From: Chthoniobacter sp.
Lineage (GTDB): Bacteria; Verrucomicrobiota; Verrucomicrobiia; Chthoniobacterales; Chthoniobacteraceae
Reading direction: 5' to 3'
Length of the DNA stretch: 9,483 nt
NCBI GenBank assembly: GCA_025351065.1
Contig: JANXWQ010000600.1
Location: 1 to 9,483 of the forward strand
Part shown: positions 1 to 6,967 of the stretch, piece after piece
How positions within the stretch are numbered: the first letter of the stretch is position 1
Layout: each line of letters begins with the position of its first letter
Translations under genes and position numbers: made by a program
Notes under the pieces: generated by a model
The model's input: the letters and a program-made list of their open reading frames with translations, nothing else
The model's database searches: none
What the model was told of the DNA's origin: nothing

Positions 1-396
1 GAGGCCGAGCAGCGCGCGCACCATGAAGGCGACCTGCGTTTTTTGCGCGCCGCCTTTGCCCACCACGCTCTGCTTCACCCGGCGCGGCGCGTACTCGTAA
101 ATCGGCAGCCCGCGCCCCGCCGCCGCGAGCAGGGCCGCGCCGCGCGCCGCGCCGAGGGTGATGGCGATGCGGTGGCTCTGCACGAAGATGATGCCCTCCA
201 CGGCGAGGCACTCGGGCGCGTGCTCGCGGATGAGTTCGCACACGCGCTCGTGGATGGCGACGAGGCAGCCGCTCGGCAGCAGGTCGGCGCGGTTTTTGAT
301 CGTGCCGTAGGCGACGGCGCGCACCTTGACGCCGATCTTTTCCAAAATGGCAAAGCCGGTGCCGCGCAGCGAGGGGTCGATGGCGAGGACGCGCAT
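1..396 (-). CDS. ruvC: RuvC, Holliday junction endodeoxyribonuclease (partial, 3' end outside window)
   Basis: The first 132 residues of RuvC are present and the rest runs off the left edge. RuvC is the nuclease that cuts four-way Holliday junctions symmetrically, working with the RuvAB branch-migration motor in recombination and repair. Seen in the sequence: the N-terminus MRVLAIDPSLRGTGFAILE carries the first catalytic acidic residue (D7). The segment LAVEGIIFVQ around 64-73 carries the second (E67). The stretch YEYAPRRVKQSVVGKGGAQK (100-119) matches the conserved DNA-contacting region of the family. The last two catalytic aspartates (about 138 and 141 in E. coli RuvC) would lie beyond the window, so catalytic completeness cannot be judged. 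The ATG at 396 gives the standard family N-terminus. No Shine-Dalgarno sequence is visible before it. The gene lies 50 bases downstream of the zinc-ribbon gene on the same strand, which suggests co-transcription. ruvA and ruvB are not in view. Confidence 0.95.
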   Translation of the reverse strand, partial: MRVLAIDPSLRGTGFAILEKIGVKVRAVAYGTIKNRADLLPSGCLVAIHERVCELIREHAPECLAVEGIIFVQSHRIAITLGAARGAALLAAAGRGLPIYEYAPRRVKQSVVGKGGAQKTQVAFMVRALLGL

Positions 397-446
397 GAGC
401 CGCGCATGCTAGGAGCCGTGCGCGACGGGCGCAAGGGGCACGCCTT

Positions 447-1598
447 TCAGAGCCCGAACCACTCGTGGAGAAAGCGCTGCACCGCGCCGGGCAGGTAGTC
501 GATGGCGAGGGCCACGCAGCCGATGACGCCGAGGGCGATCCCGGCGTAGAGCAGGTGCAGGGTGAGGCGCAGGCGGCGCAGGCGGCGGAGTTCGGCGTAG
601 CGTTCTTCGCCGACGGTGTTCTGCCGTTCGATGATGCCGCGCAGGACTTCGTTGTCGCGTTTCAGCGCGGACTCGGAGGCGGCGTCAGCGCGGCGCTCGG
701 CGTCGGCTCCGCGCTCGCGGGCCTCGGTGAGATCGGCGCGGAATTTTTCCGCGGAAGCGGTGGCCGCCTCCACCTCGGCGGTGCTGCGCGCGAGCGCGGC
801 GGTGCTGCTCCGGTGCTCGGTTTCGAGCGTGTTGAAACGGTCGCGCAGCGCAAGGAGTTCGCGCCCGGTGTGAATCTCGGCGAGGTCGCTGCGCAGCGTG
901 TCCGCCTCCACGCGCAGCGCGGCGAGGCGGTCGATCAGCACCAGGTGCTCGCCCTCCGCGGACTCCAGCGCGTGCTGCAGCTCGGCGCGCTTTTCCTCAG
1001 CCGCCGCGGCGGTGGCGCGAAAGGCGGCGTGGGTGTCGTCGAGCTCCTTGCGCAGCGCGGCCAGCTCGCCCGCGAGCGTCCCGGTCTCCGCGCGCGCGGC
1101 GGCGAGCGCGGCGGTGAAATCCGTTTCGCGCGCCGTCAGCTGCGTCTCGTAGGCGTGCGCCTGCTCCGCAGTGTGCGCAAACGCCTGCTCCCATTGCGTG
1201 CGATTTTCCTCCACGGCGGCGAGCTTCACGCCGAGCTGCGAGATCACCGCCCGCGCCTCGCCGAGCTGCTGCTGGAGCTGCGCGTTTTCTTTTTCCACGC
1301 GAGCTGATGCGCGTCCGGCTTCGGCGCCGCGCTGCCGTGTCTCGGCCAGCTCATCGCGCAAATCCTGCAGCGCGGCGGCGGAGCTTTCCAAGGTGTCATC
1401 GGCGAAAGCGGTGCGCCTTTCGGCGTGCGCCGCGGCCTCGCCGTACGAGCGGTCGTGGAGCGAGCTGAACGTGGGGATGACGAGCGGGTGCTCGCACGTC
1501 GGACACTCGGCGCTCAAGCCTGCGCCGGATGAATCGACCGAGATGCGCTGCCCGCATTGCGAACACTCAAAGGTGATTTCGGCGCTATCGGCAGTCAT
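447..1598 (-). CDS. Zinc-ribbon, coiled-coil, C-terminally membrane-anchored protein of unknown function
   Basis: I do not recognise a named gene. The 383-residue protein has three visible parts. (1) An N-terminal zinc ribbon, CSQC at 12-15 and CPTC at 32-35, is followed by a short basic/polar linker. (2) A long Ala/Glu/Arg/Leu-rich segment from about 70 to 340 has the heptad-like pattern of a coiled coil; near its end is DNEVLRGIIERQN (315-327). (3) One hydrophobic segment at about 345-366 is preceded by a dense Arg cluster (RRLRRLRLTL) and followed by only 17 residues. This is a tail-anchor arrangement that would leave the ribbon and coil in the cytoplasm. Zinc ribbons of this style head many uncharacterised Verrucomicrobia and Planctomycetes proteins (established knowledge). 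A scaffold, cell-envelope or division-related role is possible but unsupported. The start at 1598 is well supported by the only strong ribosome binding site in the window. It lies 66 bases after ppc and 50 bases before ruvC on the same strand. Confidence 0.85.
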   Translation of the reverse strand: MTADSAEITFECSQCGQRISVDSSGAGLSAECPTCEHPLVIPTFSSLHDRSYGEAAAHAERRTAFADDTLESSAAALQDLRDELAETRQRGAEAGRASARVEKENAQLQQQLGEARAVISQLGVKLAAVEENRTQWEQAFAHTAEQAHAYETQLTARETDFTAALAAARAETGTLAGELAALRKELDDTHAAFRATAAAAEEKRAELQHALESAEGEHLVLIDRLAALRVEADTLRSDLAEIHTGRELLALRDRFNTLETEHRSSTAALARSTAEVEAATASAEKFRADLTEARERGADAERRADAASESALKRDNEVLRGIIERQNTVGEERYAELRRLRRLRLTLHLLYAGIALGVIGCVALAIDYLPGAVQRFLHEWFGL

Positions 1599-1606
1599 CG
1601 CATTTG

Positions 1607-1613
1607 CTCCTCC
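1607..1613 (-). promoter_or_regulatory. Strong Shine-Dalgarno site for the zinc-ribbon/coiled-coil gene
   Basis: On the minus strand the sequence reads GGAGGAG, followed by 8 bases and then the ATG at 1598. This near-perfect anti-16S match at ideal spacing fixes the start codon. It stands out because the other seven gene starts in the window have a weak Shine-Dalgarno sequence or none. Confidence 0.85.
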
Positions 1614-1664
1614 ATGAGGATGTTTCTAGGCGCGCAAAGCGTTGCGGTCAAAAGCATTTCCCGC

Positions 1665-4445
1665 CTACCCGGTCGTGCGCAGGCCGCTGGCGATGGCGTT
1701 GATCGAGAGCAGCAGCTCGGGGAGCATGCGCTCGGCGGTCGCGTCGTCGCCGGCGCGGCGGAGGCTGCGCCAGCGGCGGAGGAGGTGGATTTCCTGGAAG
1801 TGCAGCACGCGCAAAGCATCCGCGCGCAGGCCGAGCGTTTTCAGCATGCGCGGGCGGCGCTCGGCCATCGGGCGGCCGCGCAGTTCGTCGAGCATGCGTC
1901 GGGTGAGATTCCACTCGTCCATGATGATCGCCATGAAGCGCTCGCGCAGCGCCGCGTCCTCGACGAGTTCCGCGTAGGCGTGCATCAGCTCGGGGTCGGT
2001 GCTGGCGATGCTCGATTCGATATTGGTCAGCACGTAATGCAGGAACGGCCAGGTGCGGATGTGCCCGCGGATTTCCGCCCGCTCGTCCGCGCTCAACTCG
2101 CTCAGCCCCGAGCCCGCGCCGAACCAGCCCGGCACATAAAACCGCGCCTGGCTCCAACTGAACACCCACGGAATCGCGCGCAAATCCGCGAGGCTCGGCT
2201 GGCCCGTGCGGCGCGACGGACGCGAGCCGATGCGGCTGTGCTCCAGCGCGGCGATGGGCGTGGCCTCGCGATAAAAAGTGAGGAAGCCCTCGGCCTCGAT
2301 CAGCCGCCGGTAGCCGCGCTGGCTGGCGTCGGCGAGCCGTTCCAGCACGGGCGCGAGCGGGTGCAGGCCGGGCGCGCATTGCTCGTGGCGGAGCGTGATC
2401 GCGGTCACGCCGGCAACGAGCAGTTCGAGATTGTAGGCGGCGGTGGCGAAGTTGCCGAATTTCTGCGCGATGGTTTCGCCCTGCTCGGTGAGGCGGATGT
2501 CGCCGCCAAGCGAGGCGTCGGGCAGCGCTTCGAGAAAGCGATTCGTCGGCCCCGCGCCGCGGCTGACCGTGCCGCCGCGGCCGTGGAAAAAGCGGATGCG
2601 CACGCCCGCGTCGCGTCCGAGTTGAGCCAGTCGCGACTGCGCCTTTTGCAAGCCCCACTGGCTCGCCACGATGCCCGCATCCTTGTTGCTGTCGCTGTAG
2701 CCGACCATGACCTGCTGCGTGAGCGGCAACTTTTCGCGGCCCCAATTCCACGCGCCGAATTCCAGCGAGCGCCGCGTCATCGGCTCTTCCATGAAGGCCT
2801 GCAAAATCGTCGGTGCGGTTTCGAGATCGCCGAGCGTTTCAAACAGCGGCACCACCGGCAGCACGCACACGAGACCCTCGGGCAGCATGCGCGTGAGCCC
2901 CGCCTCGCGCGCCAGCACGTACACCGCGAGCAAGTCGGACAGCCGCCGCGTCATGCTCACGATCAGCGCGCCGATACCGTCCGCGCCGCAGCGCGCGATG
3001 TGCGCGGCGAGCACGCGGAAACAGCCGAGCACCGCGTCCGCCTCAGCGCCCGCCGAGGCCGATGGATGCAGGAACGGACGCGGGGAGCGCAGTTCCTTTT
3101 CCAAAAAGCGCAGCCGCTCCGTCTCGCTCCAGTCCTCCCACTGGCTGCCGTCGATGCCCGCCGCGGTCATGAGTTGCGCGAGGGCTTTGGCGTGAAAGAC
3201 GGAGTTCTGCCGGATGTCGAGCTGCGCGAGATGAAAGCCGAACGCGCCGAGAATGCGCTGCACCGGCCGCACGTCCGCATCCGCCAGCCGCTGCGCACCG
3301 ACCGTGCACAGCGATTCGTGAAGCACGCGCAAATCCTCCGCAACCTCCGCGGCAAACTGATAGCGTCCGCCGCCTTCGCGCACCTGTGCGAGCTGATGCG
3401 CCGCGATTTCCACGGGCAGCCGCGCAGTCATCAGCTCCACAAACTGCCGCCACGGCTCGCCGGTGTTGACGGACAAAATCGCCTCCGCCGTTTTGCCCAT
3501 GTCCGCCGCGAGCCGCTCGCGCGCAGCCACGAGCGAGGCGGGCGGCGGCTGCATCCATGAGGAAAGGCTGAGCTTTTCCGCCAGCGGCGCGAGCTGGCGA
3601 TGCAGCACCACGAGCGCATTCGCACGCAGCCGCATGAGCGTCTCGGCGGTGACTTCGGCGGTCACGCCGGGATGCCCGTCGCGGTCGCCGCCGACCCAGT
3701 TGCCAAAACGAATCTGCGGCAGATGCGTGCCGTCGCGCAGCCGCTCGGGATCGAAGCCCGCGGCCCGCCACGCGTGCCGCAGCCGCGCGTCGATCTCCGG
3801 CAGCACCGCCGGAAAAACTTCGCGCAGGTAATTCATGATGTTGCGCCGCTCGTCGTTGAGCGTCGGCTTTTCGAGCAGGATTTCACCAGTGCGCCACAGC
3901 CGTTCGAGCGTCGCCTTCGTCTTGTCGCGGATGGACGCCTGCTCGGCGGGCGTGATGTTTTCCCGCTCGCGCGCCGTGAGCAGCGCGTAGAGCGAGCGAT
4001 GCTGGTCGAGCACCGCGAGCCGTTTCGCCTCCGTCGGATGCGCCGTCAGCACCGGCTCCACGCGCACCTTTTTCAGCACCTCGGCGATCGCACTTTCCGC
4101 CATGCCGCTCTGCTTGAGTTTCGCGAGCTGCTCGCCCCACAGCCCGCGCTCCGCGGTCAGCCCGTCATGCAGCTCGCGCAGCACGCGCATGCTGGCCGCG
4201 GCGTTTTCCTCGACCATGTTGAGCAGTTGAAAGGCGATGGAATAGACGAGCCCGAGCTGCGGCGGCAAATCCCCCGCCCCGCTCCCGCCCGTCGGCGGCC
4301 CGAACCACGGCAGTTGCGCGGCCAGTTCTTCGTTGCCGAGCTCCCGCAGCACCTCGCTGAGGCACTCGATGAGAAACCGCAGGTCGCGGTCGATCTTTTC
4401 AAAACCAATGCCGACATAATCCGGCGACGTAATTCCTTGAGTCAT
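1665..4445 (-). CDS. ppc: Phosphoenolpyruvate carboxylase
   Basis: This 926-residue protein is a full-length bacterial PEPC (E. coli: 883). It catalyses PEP + bicarbonate to oxaloacetate + phosphate, the anaplerotic feed of the TCA cycle, in the cytoplasm as a tetramer. Visible family motifs, in order: VLTAHPTEAKR with catalytic H136; GNWVGGDRDGHPGVT (248-262); GFHLAQLDIRQNS (403-415); FETLGDLETA (535-544); VMVGYSDSNKDAG (579-591); FHGRGGTVSRGAGPT with H621 (620-634), the glycine-rich active-site loop; QGETIAQKFG (655-664); SRIGSRPSRR (737-746); LRAIPWVFSWSQ (755-766); and the C-terminal GLRTTG, equivalent to the conserved C-terminus placed in the inhibitor pocket. No key residue appears to be missing. 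The frame stays open upstream to 4664, but the extra 73 residues are Trp/Arg-rich and unlike PEPC, so the ATG at 4445 (MTQGITSPDYVG) is chosen. No Shine-Dalgarno is present; instead a 16-base palindrome sits 6 bases upstream of the start. It is probably the first gene of a unit with the zinc-ribbon gene and ruvC. Confidence 0.97.
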   Translation of the reverse strand: MTQGITSPDYVGIGFEKIDRDLRFLIECLSEVLRELGNEELAAQLPWFGPPTGGSGAGDLPPQLGLVYSIAFQLLNMVEENAAASMRVLRELHDGLTAERGLWGEQLAKLKQSGMAESAIAEVLKKVRVEPVLTAHPTEAKRLAVLDQHRSLYALLTARERENITPAEQASIRDKTKATLERLWRTGEILLEKPTLNDERRNIMNYLREVFPAVLPEIDARLRHAWRAAGFDPERLRDGTHLPQIRFGNWVGGDRDGHPGVTAEVTAETLMRLRANALVVLHRQLAPLAEKLSLSSWMQPPPASLVAARERLAADMGKTAEAILSVNTGEPWRQFVELMTARLPVEIAAHQLAQVREGGGRYQFAAEVAEDLRVLHESLCTVGAQRLADADVRPVQRILGAFGFHLAQLDIRQNSVFHAKALAQLMTAAGIDGSQWEDWSETERLRFLEKELRSPRPFLHPSASAGAEADAVLGCFRVLAAHIARCGADGIGALIVSMTRRLSDLLAVYVLAREAGLTRMLPEGLVCVLPVVPLFETLGDLETAPTILQAFMEEPMTRRSLEFGAWNWGREKLPLTQQVMVGYSDSNKDAGIVASQWGLQKAQSRLAQLGRDAGVRIRFFHGRGGTVSRGAGPTNRFLEALPDASLGGDIRLTEQGETIAQKFGNFATAAYNLELLVAGVTAITLRHEQCAPGLHPLAPVLERLADASQRGYRRLIEAEGFLTFYREATPIAALEHSRIGSRPSRRTGQPSLADLRAIPWVFSWSQARFYVPGWFGAGSGLSELSADERAEIRGHIRTWPFLHYVLTNIESSIASTDPELMHAYAELVEDAALRERFMAIIMDEWNLTRRMLDELRGRPMAERRPRMLKTLGLRADALRVLHFQEIHLLRRWRSLRRAGDDATAERMLPELLLSINAIASGLRTTG

Positions 4446-4642
4446 GTTTTTGCGTGCGCGCGCACGCCGAGTTTCATCGCACGCCACCGGCCCGCGTTTC
4501 AAAGCAATACGCTGGCAGCGGCGCAGGCAAAAGCGTTCAGTGCCGAAACGTATGCGAATCTCCGGCGTGCCGTCACCAGCCTCACCGAACTCGCCGCCTG
4601 CACTTTGCCGCCTGGCACAGATCCCACCCCACCACCAACTCC
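4446..4642. promoter_or_regulatory. Divergent intergenic region (ppc / iron-permease-like gene)
   Basis: This 197-base region lies between two divergent genes and must hold both promoters unless transcription comes from further away. I find no clear sigma-70 consensus pair on either strand. A weak ppc-side candidate on the minus strand is TTGCCT followed about 15 bases later by TATTGC (roughly 4505-4535). It is too poor to assign. The plus-strand end (about 4600-4642) is unusually C-rich with CCACC repeats and no Shine-Dalgarno before the ATG at 4643. The main structured element is the palindrome at 4452-4467. Confidence 0.55.
4452..4467. repeat. 16-base perfect palindrome next to the ppc start
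   Basis: GCGTGCGCGCGCACGC is identical to its own reverse complement and lies 6 bases upstream of the ppc ATG. As DNA it could be a dimeric repressor site. In the ppc transcript it could fold into a 6-base-pair GC hairpin with a 4-base loop, exactly where a ribosome binding site would be. The alternating purine-pyrimidine run is also prone to Z-DNA. High local GC raises the chance of accidental palindromes, so any function is inferred. Confidence 0.5.
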
Positions 4643-5068
4643 ATGACCAACGAAGCCAAACCAAGCCACCGCAGGCGCTCGCCGCTCGCCGACAGCTTTC
4701 ACCTTTTTGCGCACAAGACCTCCACCGCCGTCGGCTCGCCGGTGGCGGCGGTGCTGGCGATGACCAGCATCGTCATCTGGGCGGCGACCGGACCGCTCTT
4801 CGGCTTTTCGGACACCTGGCAGCTCGTCATCAACACGAGCACGACCATCGTCACCTTCCTGATGGTGTTCCTCATTCAAAACACCCAAAACCGCGACGCT
4901 CAGGTCGTGCAACTCAAGCTCGACGAATTGATCCGCGCGATCAAAGAAGCGCGCAACAGCCTCATCGACCTCGAGGAAATGTCCGAAGAAGAGCTGCGTG
5001 CCCTCGAAGCGGAGTTTCGCAAACTGGGCATGGAAAAGCCCGAGGCTCCGGCTCCCGGCCAGTCCTGA
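4643..5068 (+). CDS. Low-affinity iron permease family membrane protein
   Basis: This 141-residue protein fits the small bacterial 'low affinity iron permease' family (Pfam Iron_permease, named after yeast Fet4). Seen: a short basic N-terminus (HRRRSPLADSFHLFAHKTS); two hydrophobic segments at about 31-54 and 60-79; then the family's typical junction FLIQNTQNRDAQVVQLKLDE (76-95), leading into an amphipathic helix and an acidic tail (DLEEMSEEELRALEAEF). The frame is open upstream to 4454, but that extension is low-complexity His/Pro-rich sequence, and the family begins close to the membrane segments, so the ATG at 4643 is preferred. No Shine-Dalgarno is visible. Transport by the bacterial members has little direct proof; the name comes from homology. 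A ferritin-like gene starts 60 bases downstream on the same strand, which supports a role in iron or other metal handling, though this is inferred from context. Confidence 0.85.
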   Translation: MTNEAKPSHRRRSPLADSFHLFAHKTSTAVGSPVAAVLAMTSIVIWAATGPLFGFSDTWQLVINTSTTIVTFLMVFLIQNTQNRDAQVVQLKLDELIRAIKEARNSLIDLEEMSEEELRALEAEFRKLGMEKPEAPAPGQS

Positions 5069-5128
5069 GCCGCCGCTTTCGTGCGGAAAGACCCAGCCGA
5101 TCTCAGCGGCGCGGGCGATTTCCAAGAC

Positions 5129-5593
5129 ATGAGCAAGGAATCACCCATCACCCGCAAACGCCTGATCAAACTCCTCAACGAGGATCTCGCGCGCGAATTT
5201 CAGGCGATCATCGCCTACACCGTTTACAGCCAGACGATCAAAGGCGCGGCCTTTTCCGACATCGCCCGCGAACTGGCGGTGCACGCCGCCGAAGAACTCA
5301 GCCATGCCCTGCAGATCGCCAAGCAGATCGATTACTTCAACGGCACACCGGTCACGATGCCCAAGCCGGTGAAGATGTCCGGCAAGGCTGAAGACATGCT
5401 CCGCTTCGACCTCGAAAACGAGCGGCAGACCATCCTCCACTACCGCGAGCGCATCCGGCAGGCGGAGGCGCTGGGCGAGTTTGGGCTGAGCGAAGTGCTG
5501 CGCAAAATCATCGCGCAGGAGCAGGAGCACCTCACGGATTTGGCCGGCGCGCTGGGCATCGACAATCCTAAGATCGAAGGCTCGATGGCTTAG
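5129..5593 (+). CDS. Bacterioferritin-like diiron protein (ferritin-like superfamily)
   Basis: This 154-residue four-helix protein has the length of bacterioferritin (158). The diiron ligands are all present at the expected spacing: E23, then E56 and H59 (EELSH), E98 (ENERQ), and E131 and H134 (EQEH). In E. coli Bfr these are E18, E51, H54, E94, E127 and H130. Tyr30 sits where Bfr has its functional Tyr25. Such proteins oxidise Fe(II) and store it, or detoxify peroxide, usually as 24-mers in the cytoplasm. The residue in the place of haem ligand Met52 is Leu57, so haem binding in the usual way is unlikely; hence no bfr symbol is given. The frame also allows a GTG start at 5081, but the 16 added residues do not look like ferritin and the ATG at 5129 matches the usual N-terminus. 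No Shine-Dalgarno is seen. It lies 60 bases after the iron-permease-like gene and is probably in one operon with it. A non-storage ferritin-like enzyme remains possible. Confidence 0.87.
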   Translation: MSKESPITRKRLIKLLNEDLAREFQAIIAYTVYSQTIKGAAFSDIARELAVHAAEELSHALQIAKQIDYFNGTPVTMPKPVKMSGKAEDMLRFDLENERQTILHYRERIRQAEALGEFGLSEVLRKIIAQEQEHLTDLAGALGIDNPKIEGSMA

Positions 5594-5610
5594 CAAGTCG
5601 CGGTTTTTTT
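5568..5610 (+). terminator. Candidate hairpin and T-run at the end of the ferritin-like gene
   Basis: CTAAGATCGA (5568-5577) pairs with TCGAT and CTTAG (5582-5586 and 5589-5593), giving ten base pairs with a GG bulge and a 4-base loop. The stop codon lies inside the stem. Seven T residues follow at 5604-5610. The 10-base gap between stem and T-run is too long for a textbook intrinsic terminator, so this could instead be an RNA-stabilising hairpin or chance. Confidence 0.4.
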
Positions 5611-5691
5611 GCGCCACGAAACACCACCCCTCCGCCGCCGGATGGCGCGCGCGTTCTTGCCATTGCGCGGGACTGGCCCGACAAGGCGGCG

Positions 5692-6870
5692 ATGAATCTA
5701 TTCTTCTCCGAGCTGGGGCGCACCGTGGCCGCCCGCTGGCAGGCACGGAACTTTTCGCCCGCCGCTTTTCCCGGGATCGCGCAGGACGCGCTGGAGGAGC
5801 GGCCGCCCGCGCTGCAGACCGATCTCGCCGCGCTGGTGCGGGACTTTTTACTCGAGGACGGGCAGCCCGCGCAGTCGCTCTCCGGCTTTGGCCAACCCGA
5901 GCTGGTGGTCTATGACGACCCGCGGTTTTACATCCAAATCCTATGCTGGCTGGAGGGCACCACGGACATTCATCAGCACATGTTTTCCGGGGCCTTTCAC
6001 GTCCTCGCGGGGTCGAGCATTCATTCGCAGTTCGTCTTTGAAAATGCGGAGACCGTCTCAGCGCATCTGCGCGTGGGCGCGCTGCGGATGACGCACACGA
6101 AACTCCTCGCGACGGGCCGCACGGTGCCGATCGTCGCCGGGCGCGAGCACATCCATGCGCTTTTCCACCTCGATACGCCGTCGCTGACGGTGGTGGTGCG
6201 CACGCACAACGATCCGGGGACGGGGCCGCAATTCACCTATCTCCCGCCCCATCTCGCGGTGGACCCGACGCCTCACGATGCGCTCACGCTGCGGCGCAAA
6301 CAGCTCCTCGACGTGCTGGAGCAAACCGGGGACGCCAACTACGGCCCGCTGCTCCGGGAAATGCTCGGCCGCCTCGATTTCGAGCGCGGGTTTTTCATTT
6401 TGCAAAACGGGATCGGCTGCCTGCGGAGCCGCGGTGAATGGGCGGAGACGTGGGCGGTTTTCCGCCAGAAGCATGGTGCGCTGGCCGACTATGTCGCGCC
6501 GACGCTGGAGGAGATTGTGCGGCGCGACGGGCTGGCGGCGTTGCGCAGCTCGATCACGGAAACGGAGCACCGCTTCTTCCTCGCGCTGCTGCTGAATGTG
6601 CCGGGCCGGGCGGAACTGCTCGGGATGGTCGCGCAGCGTTTCCCCGGTGCGCCGGCGGAGACCCTCCTGCGCTGGGCCGGGGAGCTGGTCGAAAGCTCCG
6701 AGGCGGGGACGTGGCTGCTCGATGCGGAATTCCCCGGCGAACCGCCCGAGGTGGTGCTGGCGGCGCTGCGCCATTTGCTGGGCGCGGGCGCGGGCGCGCT
6801 TTCCGCCAAGAAGCTCAAGGCGCTGCGCGCGGTGTTCGCCGGGTCGAGTTTCCGTGCGTTGCTGGGGTAG
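5692..6870 (+). CDS. Cupin-fold protein with putative three-histidine metal site and helical C-terminal region; function unknown
   Basis: I do not recognise a named family. The 392-residue protein has an N-terminal helical part (1-65), a beta-rich centre (about 70-185) and a helical C-terminal half (195-392). The centre looks like a cupin. The first motif is GTTDIHQH, with H94 and H96, followed by an FHVLAG turn at 102-107 (H103, G107). The second is TVPIVAGREHIH (144-155), with G150-x2-H153, ending in a strand SLTVVVRTH. The Glu expected about five residues after H96 is missing (A101 or G100), so a three-His site (H94, H96, H153), as in thiol dioxygenases, is a reasonable inference. H103, H111, H155 and H159 are further possible ligands. 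The C-terminal half is Leu/Ala/Arg-rich without a motif I know. No signal peptide or TM segment is seen. The ATG at 5692 has a weak AAGG five bases upstream. It lies 98 bases after the ferritin-like gene on the same strand, possibly as a separate unit given the hairpin between them. Confidence 0.7.
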   Translation: MNLFFSELGRTVAARWQARNFSPAAFPGIAQDALEERPPALQTDLAALVRDFLLEDGQPAQSLSGFGQPELVVYDDPRFYIQILCWLEGTTDIHQHMFSGAFHVLAGSSIHSQFVFENAETVSAHLRVGALRMTHTKLLATGRTVPIVAGREHIHALFHLDTPSLTVVVRTHNDPGTGPQFTYLPPHLAVDPTPHDALTLRRKQLLDVLEQTGDANYGPLLREMLGRLDFERGFFILQNGIGCLRSRGEWAETWAVFRQKHGALADYVAPTLEEIVRRDGLAALRSSITETEHRFFLALLLNVPGRAELLGMVAQRFPGAPAETLLRWAGELVESSEAGTWLLDAEFPGEPPEVVLAALRHLLGAGAGALSAKKLKALRAVFAGSSFRALLG

Positions 6871-6967
6871 CGTCTGGACAAAATGGACAGCCGAAGCGCA
6901 AAGCTCTGCTCGGCGAAAGCGTGGCCCAAAATGAAGTCCCCGTCCTGAAGTGGCGCGTGAAGCTGGG
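6871..6967. other. Convergent intergenic junction with weak hairpins
   Basis: This 97-base gap lies between two genes that end facing each other. GCCGAAGC (6890-6897) can pair with GCTCGGC (6908-6914) with one bulged A around a 10-base loop. Read on the minus strand, it is followed by a mildly T-rich stretch, so it may help end the ABC transporter transcript. A second GC hairpin, CGCCGCC-TGCTC-GGCGGCG (6974-6992), lies inside the 3' end of that gene. Neither has a proper T-tract on either strand, so no terminator is called. No small gene is visible here. Confidence 0.3.

Noticed and set aside
465..1307. Open frame of 280 codons on the plus strand, opposite the zinc-ribbon/coiled-coil gene
   Set aside because: It is a shadow frame; the opposite strand has a strong ribosome binding site, a zinc ribbon and a TM anchor.
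1557..3560. Open frame of 667 codons on the plus strand, opposite ppc
   Set aside because: It is a by-product of GC-rich coding DNA on the other strand. The translation is Arg/Ala/His-rich without motifs, and the minus-strand frame is a complete PEPC.
4446..4664. 73-residue N-terminal extension of PEPC starting at 4664
   Set aside because: The extension is Trp/Arg-rich, unlike any PEPC, and would run through the divergent promoter region and overlap the start of the iron-permease-like gene.
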